The translations under genes were made by a program, and so were the position numbers. A stretch of 64,000 nt of DNA from Paucisalibacillus globulus DSM 18846 (lineage in GTDB: Bacteria; Bacillota; Bacilli; Bacillales; Amphibacillaceae), in contig NZ_AXVK01000021.1 in the NCBI RefSeq assembly GCF_000482485.1, positions 1 through 64,000 of the forward strand, read 5' to 3'. This document shows positions 1-8,890 of the stretch, piece after piece. The notes below the pieces were generated by a model. That model had not been told where the DNA came from. It ran no database searches and saw only the letters and a list, made by a program, of their open reading frames with translations. How positions within the stretch are numbered: position 1 is the stretch's first letter; the number at the start of each line of letters is the position of its first letter.

Positions 1-6
1 GTAGTT

Positions 7-1559
7 AGGAAAGCATTCCTGTAATAAAGCAAAATGAAGGTTGTACAAAAAAAGCCCCCTTGGTATGATACGAGGTGTCCACAGCTGTTCAGCAAAAATG
101 GACCCTTAAATAAACCAAGGAGGACTATCATGAATTATAAACAAAATGAAAAGATTAATCAACTAACGGAAGAAACTTTGATTGTTGGGGTTGACATTGC
201 TAAAGAGAGGCATGTTGCCCGTGCCCAAGATAATCGAGGGATTCAATTTGGGAAAGCTATATACTTTGAAAATAATTTTGAAGGTTTTCAACGTTTTATG
301 TTGTGGATGGATGAATTATCCACAGAACACTATAAGAGTAATAGAACTATTGGTATGGAGCCTACTGGCCATTATTGGTTACCACTTGCTTACTGGTTAA
401 AAGAGAAACACCAAAGGGTTGTTGTCGTAAATCCAGCTCATGTGAAAAAATCAAAAGAGCTGGATGATAATTCTCCTACCAAAAATGACGTAAAAGATGC
501 CAGGGTTATTTCACGTTTAGTCCAAGATGGCCGTTATTCTGAACCGAATTTACCAGAAGGAATTTACGCAGAACTTCGAGAAGGCATGAATATGTATGAT
601 CAATTAATGAAAGATCTTCAAGCAGTACAAGGACGCGTCCACCAATGGATAGACAGGTATTTTCCAGAATATACAACTGTCTTTGCGAACTGGGAAGGCC
701 AATCATCCTTGCAAGTTTTAAAGATGGGTTTGTTTCCTGATGAAATAGTAGAAACAGATGAAATAACCATTCTTCAAGAAATCCGTAAAGAGGTTAAAAG
801 AGGAGTTGGATTGAAAAAGGTACGACAATTAAAAGAAATAGCTCGTCATTCTATCGGAATTCTAGAAGGTAAAACGATGGCAAGGTTCAAAATCAAAACC
901 CTAATGGCTCAATATGTCCTTCTTCATGAAAAGATTCGTGAAATGTGGGAAATGATTGAGGGACTTACTAGAACGATTCCTGGTGTAAAGGAAATGGTAG
1001 ACATAAAAGGTGTAGGGGACATTACAGTCGCTGCATTTTTGGCAGAAGTAGGCGATCTAAATAACTATAGTCATCCGGAACAAATTGTTAAATTAGCAGG
1101 ATTGAATTTAAAGCTGGCCACTTCTGGAAAATGGAAAGGCAGAACGATAATCACCAAAAGAGGGCGACCAAAACTACGTGCTCTGTTGTATAAGGTCATT
1201 CTGCCATTAGTGAATCACAACCCCGCATTTAAGGCATTACATGAATATTTTACAACAAGAAAAGAAAATCCTTTGAAGAAGAAACAATCATTAATTGCAT
1301 TGTGTTGCAAGTTGATTCGAATTTTGTTTACCGTAGGAAAAAAGCAAGTGGCATTTAGTCCGGAAAAAATGATGAATGATATACCGCATTTTAGCTTGCA
1401 GAATGCAGCTTAACTAAAAATTAACGCGTTACTCCTGATTTTAAAAGTTTTTCAAATTTCATTTAAATTTATATAGGGTAAATAACAACATCTGAAGCAC
1501 GGAGCAGTCGGCAAATATTTATACTAGCGGGCAATGACCCTGGAGGAAAGCATTGCCGA
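7..1559 (+). mobile_element. IS110-type insertion sequence, tentative limits
   Basis: The limits are tentative. The 11-mer AGGAAAGCATT occurs in direct orientation at 7-17 and 1544-1554, on either side of the transposase gene, and could mark the two element ends or the target core. There are no obvious terminal inverted repeats, as expected for IS110. The 3' non-coding part (1414-1559) can fold: TCGGCAA (1508-1514) and GGCAATG (1530-1536) compete for pairing with CATTGCCGA (1551-1559). This is a plausible guide-RNA segment, by inference only. Confidence 0.4.
130..1413 (+). CDS. IS110-family transposase (DEDD/serine type)
   Basis: This is a 427-residue transposase of the IS110 family, which moves circular intermediates using an RuvC-like DEDD domain and a C-terminal serine domain. 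The N-terminal half shows D22 (GVDIAKE), E77 (GMEPTGHYW), D120 and D123 (KNDVKDARV), the expected DEDD set. The C-terminal half has the Transposase_20 helix-hairpin-helix pattern (IKGVGDITVAAFLAEVGD) and a Ser in ATSGKWKGR, a likely nucleophile. I chose ATG 130 because AAGGAGG lies just upstream at 118-124. The reading frame stays open upstream to 34 but without a ribosome binding site. The gene looks intact. Known family members carry a guide (bridge or seek) RNA in a non-coding end, and the gene is followed by several hundred bases without a gene. Confidence 0.93.
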   Translation: MNYKQNEKINQLTEETLIVGVDIAKERHVARAQDNRGIQFGKAIYFENNFEGFQRFMLWMDELSTEHYKSNRTIGMEPTGHYWLPLAYWLKEKHQRVVVVNPAHVKKSKELDDNSPTKNDVKDARVISRLVQDGRYSEPNLPEGIYAELREGMNMYDQLMKDLQAVQGRVHQWIDRYFPEYTTVFANWEGQSSLQVLKMGLFPDEIVETDEITILQEIRKEVKRGVGLKKVRQLKEIARHSIGILEGKTMARFKIKTLMAQYVLLHEKIREMWEMIEGLTRTIPGVKEMVDIKGVGDITVAAFLAEVGDLNNYSHPEQIVKLAGLNLKLATSGKWKGRTIITKRGRPKLRALLYKVILPLVNHNPAFKALHEYFTTRKENPLKKKQSLIALCCKLIRILFTVGKKQVAFSPEKMMNDIPHFSLQNAA

Positions 1560-1997
1560 CCCCACTTCATGGATAGACCGAACGAAGGAATGTATGCGCA
1601 ATTTGACGCAGTGAGATGTGGGAGGGTTTGTCGCTATGAGTATTGTGGGATTAATTGTGCGATCATAACACAATAGATTTCCATTTTTTTGAAAAAGAAA
1701 AGAATGGCTTATTACGTACACCTTTTTTCGCATAATCGCTATATATTCTTTGGTAAGTTTAAATAAAAAAGTTAATAATCTCTTTTAATTAAAATGAAAT
1801 TCTAAGAAAAACGAAGAAAACAAGAGAAAACGTTAGTATATAGAGGGAGTATAAAAAACTTTCCGCCGACATAAGAAAAACTACAACATTTGTTAAAAGA
1901 CGAACGAATGTGAGTTTTTCTAATGACAAATGTAACTATCGTTAGAGAATAGATATTGTGATAATTGAGTTAATAAGAAGAGGAAGGATGAACGGAA
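1560..1997. other. Intergenic region upstream of ABC transporter operon
   Basis: I see no gene in this 0.4 kb stretch. It is AT-rich and holds an R3-type repeat at about 1849-1927. A good ribosome binding site (AGAGGAAGG) precedes the next start codon. The promoter of the ABC/two-component operon is probably in the last 200 bases, but no hexamer pair stands out. Confidence 0.5.
1849..1927. repeat. R3 interspersed repeat, copy 1
   Basis: The core ACTTTCCGCCGACATAAG is followed by AAAAACT and later by the complementary GAATGTGAGTTTTTCT, so the unit can form a long imperfect hairpin. The same core is found at 26503-26522, and relatives are at 6443, 14511 and 19434. Confidence 0.7.
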
Positions 1998-2942
1998 ATG
2001 ACGATAGCCTCTATACAGGGTGTTGTAAAAAGATATGGAGCACATTTGGTCTTAGATTATATAGACTTGGACATCTATGAAGGGGAGATTATTGGTTTGC
2101 TTGGTCCTAATGGGGCGGGTAAAACAACCTTAATTCAAACATTAACTGGAATAACATCTTTTGAACGGGGAAAGATAGAGATTTTTGGGCAGTCAAAGAA
2201 TCCTTTCTCCAATCAAAATAAGGAGAGAATTGGTCTTGTTACACAGGGGATTACAGTATTTGAAGAATTGACCGCTAAGGAGAATTTACAGTTTTTTGCA
2301 GGTGTTTATGGGCTTAGAGGAGAAGAAAAGAAAAAAAGAGTGGAAGAAGCCCTAGAATTTGTTGGATTGGGAGATAAGGGTAATAAGACACCAAATAAAT
2401 TTTCCGGTGGAATGAAGCGGAGATTAAATATTGCCTGTGCATTGACACATCGTCCGAAACTTCTGATTATGGATGAGCCAACTGTCGGTATTGATCCTCA
2501 GTCAAGAAACTATATTTTAGAAGCGGTGAAGAAGCTAAGAGAGAATGGTACTACGATTTTATACACGACCCATTATATGGAGGAGGTTCAAGCAATCGCA
2601 TCAAGAGTGGTGATCATGGACCAAGGTCAAATAATCAAACAAGGTACGGTGGATGAATTAATACAGATGGTTCAGCATGAAGAAAAAGTGAAAATCGATG
2701 TAACCGATTCAGACAAAGTTCCAGTGAATGAACTAGAGAATATTGCTGGAGTAAAGAAAGTTGTTGTGTCTGGGAATCAAATAACGATTATTTCAGCATT
2801 TGATTCTGGCAATTTAGATCGTATTATCACACTGGTGAAGGAGCATGCAGGAGTTCTTGGTATCCAAGCAGATAAACCAAATTTAGAAGATGTCTTTCTA
2901 ACCTTAACTGGAAAGGAACTAAGGGATAAGGAGGAAGCATAA
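1998..2942 (+). CDS. ABC transporter ATP-binding protein (drug/peptide export type)
   Basis: This 314-residue ATPase drives an ABC-2 exporter with the two membrane proteins encoded just downstream. The Walker A motif is GPNGAGKTT near residue 38, the signature is FSGGMKRR, and Walker B is LLIMDEPTVGID. A C-terminal extension of about 90 residues follows the nucleotide-binding domain, as in NatA/LnrL/YvfR-type ATPases. The stop codon overlaps the next start as TAATG, which indicates translational coupling. The full set of ATPase, two permeases, histidine kinase and response regulator resembles Bacillus subtilis yvfRSTU or the linearmycin-resistance locus lnrJKLMN. The substrate cannot be read from the sequence. 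Membrane-active natural products are the best guess from those relatives. Confidence 0.9.
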   Translation: MTIASIQGVVKRYGAHLVLDYIDLDIYEGEIIGLLGPNGAGKTTLIQTLTGITSFERGKIEIFGQSKNPFSNQNKERIGLVTQGITVFEELTAKENLQFFAGVYGLRGEEKKKRVEEALEFVGLGDKGNKTPNKFSGGMKRRLNIACALTHRPKLLIMDEPTVGIDPQSRNYILEAVKKLRENGTTILYTTHYMEEVQAIASRVVIMDQGQIIKQGTVDELIQMVQHEEKVKIDVTDSDKVPVNELENIAGVKKVVVSGNQITIISAFDSGNLDRIITLVKEHAGVLGIQADKPNLEDVFLTLTGKELRDKEEA

Positions 2943-3673
2943 TGCGAGTTCTTTCAACGATTAAATTCACAGCGTTACGTATGATTCGCAACTATATTGT
3001 GCTAATACTGTTGCTTGTCGTACCGATTATTTTAATTACTTTTTTTTCATTTATTCTTTCTGGAGTTGTAACAGAAAACGGAGTACCCTATATTAATGAA
3101 AATGCAATGATTATGGTCCTTGTTTTTCAGTTGTTTGGCGGTTCGATTGTTATGTATTTGATTTACCATGATTTATTTACAGAAAATAAAATGAGAATGT
3201 ATGCATTGCCATTTAATCAAACGATGTATGCTTTTTCGATTATGCTGTGTGGTGCGTTGTATTCCATTCTTTTAGGGATTTTATTAATGGTTTACTCACA
3301 ATTTGTTTTAGGTGTAATATGGAAAAATTGGTTTTGGATGATATATATAATTTCCTTAATGGCGATTTTATCTATTATCGTTTGCCTGATCTTCACGTTT
3401 TCAGTTAAAAATTATAAAATAGCTGAACGGTTAAGTGAATTGTACGGGGTTGGCTTTGTAGTATTAGCAGGATTATTTTTTCCGTTGCCCAGAAATGCTA
3501 TTTTTGATTTTCTAGGATCTTATGGAAATCCGCTGACATTATCGATGGGTGCAATTCGCGATATGAGCTTAACAAACACTAGTAGTGCATGGTTTCAAGC
3601 GAATATTCTCTTAGGAGTAATTGCCATTTTATTTATGGTGATGCTTTTGTTAGGGAGGAGGAGAATAGGGTGA
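2942..3673 (+). CDS. ABC-2 type permease, first half-transporter
   Basis: A 243-residue integral membrane protein with about six hydrophobic segments (residues 15-38, 55-75, 95-115, 130-152, 165-180 and 215-237), matching the size of YvfS-like ABC-2 permeases. It lacks the large extracellular loop of LnrM/YhgE-type proteins. It overlaps the ATPase stop by one base and the next gene by four bases (GTGA), so the three proteins are probably made in fixed ratio. It most likely pairs with the following permease to form the membrane channel. The family assignment rests on length, topology and context, since these permeases have weak sequence motifs. Confidence 0.8.
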   Translation: MRVLSTIKFTALRMIRNYIVLILLLVVPIILITFFSFILSGVVTENGVPYINENAMIMVLVFQLFGGSIVMYLIYHDLFTENKMRMYALPFNQTMYAFSIMLCGALYSILLGILLMVYSQFVLGVIWKNWFWMIYIISLMAILSIIVCLIFTFSVKNYKIAERLSELYGVGFVVLAGLFFPLPRNAIFDFLGSYGNPLTLSMGAIRDMSLTNTSSAWFQANILLGVIAILFMVMLLLGRRRIG

Positions 3674-4353
3674 CGGTTTTTAAATTTGCTCTAAAAAGGA
3701 GCTTCAGTAACATTGCTAATCTAGTCTTCCTCACCCTATTTCCTGTAGCTTGTATTTTTTTGCCTAGAGGTGAGGAGTGGCCTTTCCTTCCTTATGGCTA
3801 TCAATATTTCGGGATAATTATTTTATTTATTGGTATACGATTAGCGGCGATTATTTTGGAGGACCGGGAAAAAGGTGTAGTGAAACGTTTAGCAGTAGCA
3901 CCTATTAGTCATTTTAACTATTTAAGTCAAAATCTATTAGCTTATTCGGTTATTCTTATCTTACAATGTGCCATTGTTGTCTATGGTGGTGTCCTATTCG
4001 GGCAAGAGCTTTATCAGCCGGGATGGCTTTTCCTACTATATGTGTCGTTTAGTTTTGCCTCATTAGCTATTGCATTAGCGTGGATTTCAATATACCGTAA
4101 GAAAGATGTAGCTTTCCTTATTTATATGTCACTAATCTTTATTGTTGTTGTTCTTGGGGGATTAATAATTCCAGTCGAAATGTTTCCTGATTTACTTAAA
4201 CGCATGGCAGTTATATTACCAACCTATTGGTTAGGTCAAGGATTAAATTGGGTCGTATTTGGTGAGGAAATCCTCGATTTTCTAATAATAAATGGAGTAC
4301 TATGGCTATATACAATAGTATTCGTTGTAATTGGAAGCACGAGGAAAATTTAG
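3670..4353 (+). CDS. ABC-2 type permease, second half-transporter
   Basis: A 227-residue membrane protein with about six hydrophobic segments. I chose GTG 3670, which overlaps the upstream stop as GTGA and follows a purine-rich AGGGAGGAGGAGA box. The frame is open further upstream, but only within the preceding gene. The motif LEDREKGVVKRLAVAPIS after the second membrane segment is typical of ABC-2 permeases, where a conserved E-x-G-x-x-x-R-L-x-x-x-P stretch forms the coupling helix. Two short non-identical permeases suggest a heterodimeric channel, unlike YvfRS, which has one. It is followed closely by the sensor kinase gene. Confidence 0.82.
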   Translation: MTVFKFALKRSFSNIANLVFLTLFPVACIFLPRGEEWPFLPYGYQYFGIIILFIGIRLAAIILEDREKGVVKRLAVAPISHFNYLSQNLLAYSVILILQCAIVVYGGVLFGQELYQPGWLFLLYVSFSFASLAIALAWISIYRKKDVAFLIYMSLIFIVVVLGGLIIPVEMFPDLLKRMAVILPTYWLGQGLNWVVFGEEILDFLIINGVLWLYTIVFVVIGSTRKI

Positions 4354-4379
4354 TTGGGAATGAACAGGGGGCAAGATGG

Positions 4380-5465
4380 ATGAAGAAGCTTATGGAACCG
4401 TATGTTTTTGTAAATGCATGGCGCTTTCTAATGGTTGGTGTTCTCATTCATTTATGGATCATTGGTGATTCCATGAGTAGTTCTTTTATCCTTATCCTCC
4501 TATTGCTTATTACGACAAGTTTACGGTGGCGGTTTCCCCTACCAATTTGGTTTGTTTTCATAGATGTTTTTATTTGTTCTTTATATTTTCCTTATACAGC
4601 AATTAGTTATTATGGATTAGCATTGCCAATTTTTGAACTAGCTAGGAAAGGAAAAGCATTATTTTCTCTAGTTTTATTTAGTGTTTTATTCTTTACTTCT
4701 GTATCTTCCTCTATTTTATTTTGGTTCTTTTTTCAGGCATTGTTCTTTGGTGTTTTTTCCTATATTGCAATAAAGAATCAAGAGGAGTATCGTTTAGACG
4801 TAGATGAACAACGAAGAGCGAGGTATGAATTAGAAAAAATAAAAACGGATTTGTTGGAAGCAAATCAATTGGTTTCACAAGAGGCGGAGCTCATGGAAAG
4901 ATATCGGATATCAAGGGAGCTTCATGATCATTTAGGGCATGATCTAACAGGAGCGTCGCTTGCATTACAAGCTTATGAATATGTTCAAGATCCGAAAGAA
5001 GCCGAAACATTACTACAAGAAGTTAAAAATCGTCTAGAGCGTAGTACGAAAAATTTAAGGGAAACGGTCCATAACATGACTCCTATTACACAGATTGGTG
5101 TGGAGAGATTAGAAAAAATAATGCAAAGTTTTTATCAAGTGGAGATTAAGTATCAAAAATCTGGTAATATGCTAACGGTTCCAGCTTATATATGGGGATT
5201 ACTGGAATCATGTTTAAAAGAAGCTTTAACGAATGTTGCTAGACATAGTAATGCTACAAAGGTTGAGATAGATTTACAGGTGACAGAATCTATTGTACGA
5301 CTGTCGATTCAAGATAATGGTACAGTTAAAAAGAATAGTCTGTCAGGAAGCGGTTTAAGGAGTTTGCAAATGCGATCTCGCTCAATGGGAGGAAGCTTAG
5401 CTATAAGTAATAGAGAAAATGGATTTATACTTGTTTGTGTCATTCCTTTAGAAAAGGAGAGTTAA
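4380..5465 (+). CDS. NarL-family sensor histidine kinase
   Basis: A 361-residue membrane histidine kinase of the HisKA_3 (NarX/DesK) group. About five hydrophobic segments fill residues 9-130, with very short loops and no extracytoplasmic sensor domain. This intramembrane-sensing layout is common for kinases paired with antibiotic-export ABC transporters. A linker coiled coil (about 140-175) leads to the phosphoacceptor H182 in SRELHDHLGHDLTG. The HATPase_c domain follows, with N-box EALTNVARHSNA and G-box GSGLRSLQMR. I chose ATG 4380 after ACAGGGGG at 4365-4372. Another ATG at 4302 lies within the permease gene. The cognate regulator begins three bases after the stop. Confidence 0.88.
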   Translation: MKKLMEPYVFVNAWRFLMVGVLIHLWIIGDSMSSSFILILLLLITTSLRWRFPLPIWFVFIDVFICSLYFPYTAISYYGLALPIFELARKGKALFSLVLFSVLFFTSVSSSILFWFFFQALFFGVFSYIAIKNQEEYRLDVDEQRRARYELEKIKTDLLEANQLVSQEAELMERYRISRELHDHLGHDLTGASLALQAYEYVQDPKEAETLLQEVKNRLERSTKNLRETVHNMTPITQIGVERLEKIMQSFYQVEIKYQKSGNMLTVPAYIWGLLESCLKEALTNVARHSNATKVEIDLQVTESIVRLSIQDNGTVKKNSLSGSGLRSLQMRSRSMGGSLAISNRENGFILVCVIPLEKES

Positions 5466-5468
5466 TGG

Positions 5469-6083
5469 ATGAAACTTTTAATTGTTGATGATGACGAATT
5501 AGTTTGCCAAAGTTTACAACTATTACTCGGGAAGGAAGACGATTTGGAAGTTATTCATACAGCGTTAAATGGAAAAATAGCAATTGAGCTATGTTACAAT
5601 GAACAACCAGATATCATTTTAATGGATATACAAATGCCTATAATGGATGGGATTGAAAGTACAAAGAGGATAAAGGAACAATGGCCACATATCCAAATAA
5701 TGATGTTAACAACGTTTCAGGATGAAAGGAATATTAGACTCGCATTAAAAGCTGGGGCTGAGGGGTATTTACTAAAATCGGCAACAATAGAAAATATGGC
5801 CCAACAAATCAGGGCGTTAAAAACTGGTTCAATCATATTAGATGTAGATGTATTAAAGAAACTCATGGAACCAGATAATGCAGCACTGGAAGGTTTAACC
5901 GTAAGAGAGACTGATATCGTTGAGTTAATTGCTCAAGGATTATCGAATAAAGAAATAGCTGAACACCTATTCCTAAGTGTAGGAACCGTCCGAAATACAC
6001 TATCTATCATTTTAGACAAATTAGAAATTCGCGACCGAACACAACTAGCCATTTATTATTGGCAAAGAAAGAACAAGTCTTAA
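5469..6083 (+). CDS. NarL/LuxR-type response regulator
   Basis: A 204-residue response regulator. The receiver domain (1-120) has the acidic pocket DDD (7-9), phosphoacceptor D53 in ILMDIQMP, T83 in MLTTFQD and K104 in LLKSA. The C-terminal LuxR-type helix-turn-helix (about 145-200) has LTVRETDIVELIAQGLSNKEIA. By analogy with YvfU, LnrK and LiaR it should activate the preceding ABC transporter genes when its kinase is stimulated. The start codon follows GGAGAGTT at the end of the kinase gene. An R1 repeat half lies about 20 bases after the stop. Confidence 0.9.
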   Translation: MKLLIVDDDELVCQSLQLLLGKEDDLEVIHTALNGKIAIELCYNEQPDIILMDIQMPIMDGIESTKRIKEQWPHIQIMMLTTFQDERNIRLALKAGAEGYLLKSATIENMAQQIRALKTGSIILDVDVLKKLMEPDNAALEGLTVRETDIVELIAQGLSNKEIAEHLFLSVGTVRNTLSIILDKLEIRDRTQLAIYYWQRKNKS

Positions 6084-6110
6084 GAGCCACAGGGACAGGT
6101 CCCTCGGCCG
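6084..6110. repeat. R1 repeat, single arm
   Basis: CACAGGGACAGGTCCCTCGG is one arm of the R1 family (consensus CCATGGGGACAGGTNCCTYGGC). No matching second arm is visible nearby. Confidence 0.65.
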
Positions 6111-6218
6111 AATTAGCTGATTTTAGAGCGGATTCTATGTAGATATCGACGTTGGAATATGGGATCTGCGTTATTTTTCTTATTAGCGAAAGTTTTTAAA
6201 TAAAAGGAGTTAAAGAAA

Positions 6219-6413
6219 ATGGCAGGGACAAAAAGAGAAAATATAAAACAAGGACTTCGGGTAAAAGTTGTGAAGAAACAGGATCAACGTTCAGGGAAAT
6301 TAACGGAGGGTGTAGTTTCAAAAATATTAACAAATTCGAATACCCATCCACATGGCATCAAGGTCATGCTGGAAGATGGTACAGTTGGAAGAGTGAAGAC
6401 AATAGAGGATTAA
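6219..6413 (+). CDS. ywbE: YwbE family protein (DUF2196)
   Basis: A 64-residue basic protein with the YwbE pattern: TKRENIKQGLRVKVVKKQDQ, then GKLTEGVVSKILTNS, THPHGIKVML and GTVGRVK. It is full length for the family. The fold is probably a small KOW/SH3-like beta barrel. Its biochemical role is not established, and RNA or ribosome association is only a guess. The ribosome binding site AAAGGAG sits ten bases before ATG 6219. The gene stands alone and ends at an R3-type hairpin that can act as a terminator. Confidence 0.85.
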   Translation: MAGTKRENIKQGLRVKVVKKQDQRSGKLTEGVVSKILTNSNTHPHGIKVMLEDGTVGRVKTIED

Positions 6414-6442
6414 TCAATTTAAAATAGTTCGTTACGAATGAC

Positions 6443-6507
6443 GTATGAAGAAAAACTAACACAAATCGCAAAAAAATATAAGCGAATGTGTTAGTTTTTC
6501 TTTTAGG
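6443..6507. repeat. R3-type hairpin, probable terminator of ywbE
   Basis: AGAAAAACTAACAC and GTGTTAGTTTTTCT form a 14-bp perfect stem around a 37-base loop, followed by TTTTAGG. The AAGAAAAACT edge and the GCGAATG stretch link it to the R3 family. The rest of the 6414-6724 interval holds no gene that I can see. Confidence 0.65.
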
Positions 6508-6724
6508 ACAGAACTCCAGGGAAATTCATCATTTATTACAAATAGTTAAACTTTCCCTTTATCCCCATAAATTTGAGGCATTATTCGAATATAGTAACGG
6601 TGAACTTTCTAATGGTAACACTTTATATGTGCATGGTACGAGAATGAGATGAATAATAATATAGGTGTACATTAGTAACTTAGAATGAAGGAATAAAATA
6701 TAAATAATGATGTGGGGGATTATC

Positions 6725-8821
6725 GTGACAACTGAGAATGAGCTAATAAATAAAACCTATTATCAAACGATCATAGCTGAAAATAAACAAGGGCATCCAA
6801 TCAAGATATTGGGTGAAATGTACAAGGAAGAAATGCAAAAGGAACGTCCAGACCTATCCTCTATTCGCTTTGCACAGGGGGAAGTTTATTTCTTAAATAA
6901 TGATTTTGAAGCGGCAATTTATAAATGGCAACATCCATTAGATGAGGAGTTTTTTCCATGGGCACAGAAAAATATTGCAGATGCTCATTTAGAAATGGGC
7001 TTATTAGAACATGCTGAAAAATTCTACAAGGAAGTTGATACGCCATTGATTGTGTTGAGTTCAGAAGTATTGCTACAGCTATTTTCATTATACATACAAC
7101 AAGGTAATCAAGAAAAGGCAGTTAACACAATTAAGAGTGCGGTTAAGTTAAATCCGGATTACTCTCGTGTAACGGAGATAGCGCAAACGTATTTTGAGGA
7201 TATTAAAGATTGGAATAGCGCGATTGAACTAGCTGTTGATGAGGCAATGCGAACAAAATCGCTTGCTTGGTTTGATGTTTTCTCAGGCTATGCTGAGCAT
7301 GGTCTAACATTTACTTATGATCCAAGTTATTTTAATGAGATATTAGTAGCTTTACTTCAAATTGATAAATTCCATTTTGAAAGTCTGACAGAAGTATTAT
7401 GGAACAGCTATAAGCAATCTGACTTTTATATAGAATGGCTAGAAACGGTTAACCAACTTCTATTGAATCAATCGATAGATCCTTCTTATATGTGGAAGAA
7501 GCTACCGAGTTTATTTAAAGAAACGTACTTTGAACTTATTAGCGGAAGATTTCTAATAAGGGACATTTCAACGTTAATGCAGAATCATTTAATGAACTGG
7601 TTAAACATTTCTTCTGAATCAGATTCTTTAATTTCTTCAACGGCAGTACTTGCCTGGAGTGAGATGTTCCCGTCTACGCTTGATACGGCATTAATTAGTG
7701 AAGCGGAACACCATTTTGAAAATACAACACCAAATTCAAATGGTAGGAAGGATGGAATGGAACTCTATGAGTCTATTAAAATATGGGCGGAAAGTGAAGG
7801 CTTGTTAGAGGACTTTTCTGAATTTACTAGGCCAATGTTAGAGGAATACAATATTGAAGTGGCGAGTCCATCAAGAATCCGGAACTTAATTAAAGTTTCA
7901 ATTGAATTTCTTTTAGAACAAAGGATACAAATGGAAAATGCAGTACAAGAAGAAATTACTTGGAATGAAGAGTTACTAAGTAGACTGCATGATATTCAAG
8001 AACAGTTGGGGAATACGGAAAAAGAAAAGGCGAATATCATAATAAGTTCGTTTAGTAGTATAAAGAATGATTTGGTTCAACAGGTAATGAGTAAATTACC
8101 TAAGGTTCTTCGTAGTTGTTCAGATTTAGTTCAGGAAGATAGTGATTATTCTAAAATTCATATAGAGTTAAATGAAGAAATGAATAGGAGAATTGCTGCA
8201 TATATGCAAAACTTCGTCAAGTATGACTTAAAACATACGATTCAAGAATGGATGGAAGAAAGCAAAAGGGAGCTTCAAGAAAGCCAGACAACTTGTAATG
8301 AATTGGGCGAAAGTATAAAGGAACAATTTAATAAAGAAAAGCTTGAATTAGAAGGTGACTTTAAAGTATTAGATGATTGGCAACGAGACTTGGAACGAAT
8401 ATCAAGGGGAATGCTACGTAATGGGAATGTTAATATTTTATTGCGAAATAACCCATCACAGTTGTTATTAAAGGGTGCAGGAAAACTATTAGGATCGATT
8501 TCGAAAAATAAGGATATACTTCATACTAGATATAAAAGCTACATCGAAAATGCAGATTATAGTCAAATCGCAGGGGAAATCATGAATCCTTTCAATCAAC
8601 AACTAGAATTATTTGAAGGGTCAATAGAATGGGATATTAATAGATTTTTCTCAGGTTCCGTAGATGTATTAAACCGTGAAATAGAGGAAGCACAAGAGAA
8701 CATTGGAAACCACCACACTACATTACATACAATGCAATCCAAACCCGAAATCTATCGAGACCCACTCACCCTATTCGAACTGAAACTACGCCAATATGAA
8801 TTAATGAATACAATAAGTTAA
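6725..8821 (+). CDS. TPR and coiled-coil protein of unknown function
   Basis: A 698-residue soluble protein. Residues about 25-200 contain tetratricopeptide-like helical pairs (for example FAQGEVYFLNNDFEAAIYKW and LYIQQGNQEKAVNTIKSAV). Residues about 390-560 are long charged helices with heptad character. A short hydrophobic stretch (LLLKGAGKLLGSI, about 580) precedes a helical tail. I see no Walker A or other catalytic motif. The helical tail is reminiscent of the stalk regions of dynamin-like proteins, but the GTPase is missing, so that likeness is speculative. I chose GTG 6725, seven bases after TGGGGGA. ATG 6707 and 6710 overlap that site and have none of their own. It ends at an R1 inverted repeat shared with the convergent gene. 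Confidence 0.75.
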   Translation: MTTENELINKTYYQTIIAENKQGHPIKILGEMYKEEMQKERPDLSSIRFAQGEVYFLNNDFEAAIYKWQHPLDEEFFPWAQKNIADAHLEMGLLEHAEKFYKEVDTPLIVLSSEVLLQLFSLYIQQGNQEKAVNTIKSAVKLNPDYSRVTEIAQTYFEDIKDWNSAIELAVDEAMRTKSLAWFDVFSGYAEHGLTFTYDPSYFNEILVALLQIDKFHFESLTEVLWNSYKQSDFYIEWLETVNQLLLNQSIDPSYMWKKLPSLFKETYFELISGRFLIRDISTLMQNHLMNWLNISSESDSLISSTAVLAWSEMFPSTLDTALISEAEHHFENTTPNSNGRKDGMELYESIKIWAESEGLLEDFSEFTRPMLEEYNIEVASPSRIRNLIKVSIEFLLEQRIQMENAVQEEITWNEELLSRLHDIQEQLGNTEKEKANIIISSFSSIKNDLVQQVMSKLPKVLRSCSDLVQEDSDYSKIHIELNEEMNRRIAAYMQNFVKYDLKHTIQEWMEESKRELQESQTTCNELGESIKEQFNKEKLELEGDFKVLDDWQRDLERISRGMLRNGNVNILLRNNPSQLLLKGAGKLLGSISKNKDILHTRYKSYIENADYSQIAGEIMNPFNQQLELFEGSIEWDINRFFSGSVDVLNREIEEAQENIGNHHTTLHTMQSKPEIYRDPLTLFELKLRQYELMNTIS

Positions 8822-8880
8822 GGCCATGGGGACAGGTACCTCGGCTCCATTAGAAGGGCCGAGGTACCTGTCCCCATGGC
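8822..8880. repeat. R1 inverted repeat, complete pair
   Basis: Two R1 arms (CCATGGGGACAGGTACCTCGGC and its complement) face each other across a 13-base loop, exactly between two convergent genes. It probably serves as a bidirectional terminator, although the U-tracts are weak. Confidence 0.75.
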
Positions 8881-8890
8881 TCTTTCTATA

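Noticed and set aside
1-1860. IS110 element splitting an R3 repeat, with its left half at 1-13
   Set aside because: GTAGTTAGGAAAG at 1-13 matches the left edge of the R3 copy at 26487, but the R3 copy at 1849 has its own left edge (GGGAGTATAAAA), so a split repeat is not needed to explain the sequence.
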